From Arachis hypogaea (lineage: Eukaryota; Streptophyta; Magnoliopsida; Fabales; Fabaceae): 64,000 nucleotides of DNA. Below, piece by piece: positions 60,426 through 64,000 of this stretch. Under the pieces are notes generated by a model that was not told the DNA's origin, did no database searches, and saw only the letters and a list, made by a program, of their open reading frames with translations. The stretch spans positions 156,680,699 to 156,744,698 of the forward strand of contig NC_092050.1 of NCBI RefSeq assembly GCF_003086295.3. Direction: 5' to 3'. Positions within the stretch are counted from its first letter, which is position 1. Each line of letters begins with the position of its first letter. The position numbers and the translations under genes were made by a program.

Positions 60426-60713
60426 TGTAGTCTCTGTTCTGAGTAGTAATAGAAGAAGAGAAGGAAATTAAAAATTCAGAAGGAAACTAGAGAGAAAATG
60501 ATGAATATTTGGTAATTGAATTGAATAAATATTCATGACAATATAAGGAATGTTGTACACTATTTATAGTTACAAAAAAATTAATTAAATTCTTCTAACA
60601 GAATTTCACTACTCTTCTAACAAAATTCTACTATACTACTAATGCTAACCAACGTGTTTATAGTTGCACAATTCTAATAGAATTCATCTGCATTTCATTT
60701 TATTTTATCAACA
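60426..60713 (-). repeat. Candidate 3' LTR of the copia element, 288 bp
   Basis: On the minus strand it starts TGTTGATAAAAT, has a TATA-like CTATAAATAG and a pyrimidine-rich end, and finishes GACTACA, giving TG...CA ends. A purine tract (GCGGGGG on the minus strand, plus-strand 60727-60733) lies 14 bp before the proposed start; direct contact would be usual, so the boundary is doubtful. The 5' LTR needed for confirmation is outside the window. Confidence 0.4.
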
Positions 60714-60858
60714 CCAATTTTATTTAACCCCCGCAAGCTGAAAGTACATAGTTTATGTAGATTAAGTAATTGCAACTTGGACAAAAGGTAAGCAAAAGGT
60801 CCGGGGGCTAGGGGTTGAGTAAAAATGTCAACAGGCTGATCAGAAGAAGCAATGCATT

Positions 60859-62540
60859 TTAAATTTGTACACCCTCTTTAAACTTATTTCGAGCAACATA
60901 ATAGTCTACTTCCACATGCTTGATTCTCTCATGAAAAACTGGATTTGATATAATGTACAAGGTAGACTTATTGTCATAGTAAATGTCCACGGGCAAAGGA
61001 GGATGAATATGAAATTTATGCAGTAATTTCAGTGGCAAAAGAAACTCACAAGTGCCATTGGCCAAGGCACGATATTCTACTTCAGAGGATAATTGAGAGA
61101 CGTGACTTGTTTCTTGCTCTTCCAAGATATCAGTGTAGAATCAAGGAAGAAACAATAACCAGTTATAGATTTCCTTGTGTCTTTAACAAGCTCCCCAATC
61201 TGAATCACTAAATCCTGAGAGGGTGAAAGAATTCTGAGAAGAGAAAAAAAATCCAGCAGGTGGAGATTGTTTGAGATACCGAATCATACGATAAGCAGCC
61301 TTCAAGTGCATATCAGTCGGACATTTCATGAATTGAGACAGGCATCCAACTGAATAACTCAATTCAGGTATAGTATTTGTCAAGTAAAGCAGCCTTTCAA
61401 CCAGTCTATGATATACTGAAGCATCAGATAGAGGTGTCTCTTGGTCCCCAAACAATGAAGTAGTATATTTCATGGGTGTTGTTGCCGGTTTCGCACCCAA
61501 CAAACCACATCATTGATCAAATCCAGCGCATACTTCCTTTGATAGAGAGCAATTCCATCTTTGCTCCTTGCTACCTTTATCACAATAAAGAATTTCAAAA
61601 TTCCAAGATCCTTGATTTTAAACCTGCTGTCCAAGAAGCTTTTAATATAATTGATTTTATCCGTGTCATTCCCAGCCAGAACAAGATCATCAACATAGAC
61701 AAGGATAGTTGTGAATGTCATTAGAACAGACTTGGTGAACAAAGAATGATCATTCTCTGATTGATGAAATCCCAATTCTGCGAGAGTAGCAGACAGATTA
61801 ATATTCCATTGGCGGCTTGCTTGCTTCAAGCCATACAATGACCTATTAAGCTTGCATACCAAACTTGGGTCCAAACACTTTAATCCCTTAGGCAGCTTCA
61901 TATAAACATCTTTATGAAGATCCCCATGAAAAAAGGTTGTATTTATATCAAGTTGATGTAGTTACCAACCTTTGACAGTAACCACTGCGAGAAGCACTCT
62001 CACAGTGCTCATCTTCACTACCGGGATAAAGGTATCAATGTAATTCACACCTGGAATTTGTGTGAATTCTTATGCAACTAGCCTGGCTTTATGTCTCTCA
62101 ATAGTGCCGTCAGGATTGAATGTACGAAAAATCCATTTGCAGCCAATTGCATTCTTGCCAGGAGACAAGGCTATAATGGTCCAAGTCTTATTTAATTCAA
62201 GAGCTTCCAATTTTGTATTAATAGCCTTGCTCCAACAATCATGCATGACAGCCTCAAAGTAATGTCTCGGATCAAAGTGATTCATGAGTGTAAGAGTGTA
62301 GGCCAGGTGTTTAAGGGAAAAAGATGAATATGACAAATGGTGGGATGTAAGATACTTACTTGTTGAGGATGGAGCAACAGCGTGCTTGGAATCTTTATGT
62401 AAATTTACTGCAAAGCATTGATAGTCTCGTAAATAGGAGGGTTGGTTTCTTGTCCGTGTTGATCTTCTCGGCTCAATAACATTAGCAGGATTTGGAACTT
62501 CAATGGCAGAACTAGAATGAGATGCGTTAGGTGAAACCAC
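60859..62540 (-). pseudogene. copia reverse transcriptase and RNase H remnant
   Basis: 62540-62070 covers the RVT_2 start (KTWTIIALSPGKNAIGCKWI then FRTFNPDGTIERHKARLVA). After a stop and frame change, 61901-61470 has LVCKLNRSLYGLKQASRQW and the catalytic YVDDLVLAGND (codons at about plus-strand 61686-61697). After another shift near 61490, 61503-61183 reads AKPATTPMKY to [12 protein letters not shown], and 61125-60859 is RNase H ([46 protein letters not shown]). Four or more lesions make it dead. Confidence 0.9.
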
Positions 62541-62965
62541 ATTGTCAGAATCATGATGATTGTAAAAATGAGATGGTGATGCACTATCTCTGATATGTAT
62601 AAATCATGCAAGGGTGAATTGATTTTAGAAAAGGATGCAAGTGTGAAGGTTTGAAGTGGACCATCAGAAGCTGTAGTTGATGCAGTAGGTAAAACAGATT
62701 CAGAATGGTCCAAATCATGCAAGATAAGAAAAGGATCCATTTGTGAATGAGAACCAGAATCAGTGTTTTGTTCAATTGGTGAAAGTGTTGAATTATCAAA
62801 GACAATTTTAGTGGACAAATATAGTTTAAAAGGTAGAATCAATTCATACAACTCAGTATTTCAAGGGAGAAAGATTTTCCTAGTTTTTAAATCCAGGAGT
62901 ATACTCCCTTTGGTTCCAGGCTTATAGCCCAAGAAATCACACTTTTTAGACTTTGAAACTGATTT

Positions 62966-63600
62966 CTAAAGTGTGCATGCGAAGGTTAAACAACCAAACA
63001 CCTTTAAATGCATTAAATCTGGTTTTGAACTAAACAATGCTTTATAAGGAGTTTGATTTTTTAGAGTAGCACTAGGTAATCTATTCATGATGTGTACTGA
63101 ATATTGTACTGCATATTGCCAGAAACATTTGGGTACATTTGAGTGAAAAAGAAGTGCTCGTGCTATATTCAATGTGTTGATATTTCCTTTCCACAACATC
63201 ATTTTTGTTGTGGAGTCTCAACACAAGAGGTTTCATGGATGATTCCTTTTGAAAGGTAATAAGAATCCATTTTAAATTCAAGACCATTGTCACTTCGAAT
63301 TCGTTTAACATTTTTACCAAATTGAGTTTGAACTAATTGAATGAAATCCTAAATCAATTTCCTAATTTCTGATTTTAATTTCATGCAGTATGTCCATGTG
63401 AATCTAGTTTTATCCTCTATAATGGTAAGAAAATATTTGTGTCCAGATGTGGAAATAATTGAAAGTGGTTCCCATATATCCATATGTAGCAAATCAAATA
63501 TATTTTCTGACTTTGTATTACTAATAGCAAATGGAAGCTCTTTTGTCTTGCATAATGGCAAGAATCACAGACATGAGAAGAATTAATGCATTCCATGCAT
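62966..63600 (-). pseudogene. copia integrase remnant
   Basis: Near 63590 the end of the HHCC zinc finger is visible (CDSCHYA). Frame 63561-63349 has FDLLHMDIWEPLSI (first catalytic Asp) and LTIIEDKTRFTWTY. The second Asp region is scrambled across frames near 63300-63230. VVERKYQHI at about 63190 is the catalytic Glu motif, and 63202-62966 continues with CFWQYAVQYSVHIMNRLPSA. At least three frame breaks. Confidence 0.85.
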
Positions 63601-63619
63601 GGAAATTATTGTTTTAATG

Positions 63620-64000
63620 TAATCATCTTAGTATGAGGCAAATGGCCTTATCTAGAATGCCAAAAAAATCCTAAATCCTGATTTTGCTGTATACTAATTA
63701 AGGTACATAAAGCTTTAACAGAGGGACAGAACAATTGTTGAGGTGTTGCTTCAATCACATAAAGATCACCAATGACTTTAGCTTATCCAATCATCCTCAA
63801 AGATAGAAGCTCTTGTATCTCACAAGAAGAATTAGTGAATCTGGATTCACAATGAAATGATTTTTGTAAGTTTTGAAATAGAAATCAAATTATATTGAAG
63901 TGAGATATAAAAAAAACATTGGTAAGGTTCAAATTTGCTGTCAATTGCACAGTTCCACAACTGTTTGTAATTGTTTTCGATCCATCAGGTATATTTACTA
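63620..64000 (-). other. copia pol/gag side, strongly decayed
   Basis: Upstream minus-strand sequence of the copia element; no continuous protein is recognised, although it presumably contains the protease-to-integrase spacer. Cut by the window edge. Confidence 0.4.

Larger units (their letters stand above)
60426..64000 (-). mobile_element. Decayed Ty1/copia LTR retrotransposon, minus strand, runs past the window edge
   Basis: Going 5' to 3' on the minus strand: integrase (about 63600-62970), spacer, reverse transcriptase of the RVT_2 type (62540-61500), RNase H (about 61200-60859), a purine tract and a candidate 3' LTR. This integrase-before-RT order is diagnostic of Ty1/copia. Gag, protease and the 5' LTR lie outside the window. 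Many stops and frameshifts. Confidence 0.88.

Overview
The window is nuclear DNA of a flowering plant, very AT-rich and gene-poor. Spliced plant-type genes with GT-AG introns, plant LINE and Ty1/copia lineages, many short nonautonomous DNA transposons and tRNA-derived SINEs all point that way. The repeat families look like those I associate with legumes such as Arachis (peanut); that assignment is from memory, not from a search. No rRNA, tRNA gene, CRISPR array or bacterial-style operon is present.

Real genes. Two paralogous bHLH transcription-factor genes sit near the two sides of the window: one on the minus strand (4699-5855, three exons, 264 aa) and one on the plus strand (42331-43324, three or four exons, about 233 aa). 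Their intron positions and bHLH cores match, so they are an inverted duplicate pair now about 36.5 kb apart and separated mostly by transposons. A third protein-like locus (28669-29163) is an intronless 164-codon copy of only the N-terminal part of mitochondrial pyruvate dehydrogenase E1 alpha, probably a pseudogene or truncated copy.

Mobile DNA, left to right. A 719-bp hAT-type element (561-1279). Foldback MITEs (about 4.0-4.3 kb). A 2.8-kb nonautonomous hAT-like element (8808-11587) that has captured intron-containing fragments of a malectin/LRR receptor-like protein gene and, probably, of the U11/U12 snRNP 25K gene. A hAT MITE (12625-13269) with a sister copy at 49704-50322. Foldbacks at 15.2-16.0 and 17.0-17.4 kb. 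A 624-bp CACTA element (19145-19768). A degenerate full-length L1-type LINE (about 20.5-27.2 kb) interrupted by a 980-bp hAT element with a perfect 8-bp target duplication. Two TIR elements carrying a tRNA-like block (32.6-32.9 and 34.0-34.3 kb). A Mutator-type 152-bp MITE (33016-33167) with a sister copy at 59260-59410. An RTE-type LINE on the minus strand (37.1-39.8 kb). A large foldback between two TA microsatellites (44.2-44.7 kb). SINEs (48.0-48.6 kb). A MITE nested in a MITE (51.3-51.7 kb). A 170-bp Mutator-type MITE (52728-52897). A 5'-truncated LINE with a target-site duplication (54.67-57.84 kb). A decayed Ty1/copia element on the minus strand, cut by the right edge (about 60.4-64 kb).

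No multi-gene pathway is encoded. The most notable object is the gene-capturing hAT-like element at 8.8-11.6 kb: several captured exons splice in silico to a sensible protein, so capture was from genomic DNA and not from mRNA. Target duplications, exon joins and reading frames were read by eye; every family name rests on recognised motifs, not on database searches.
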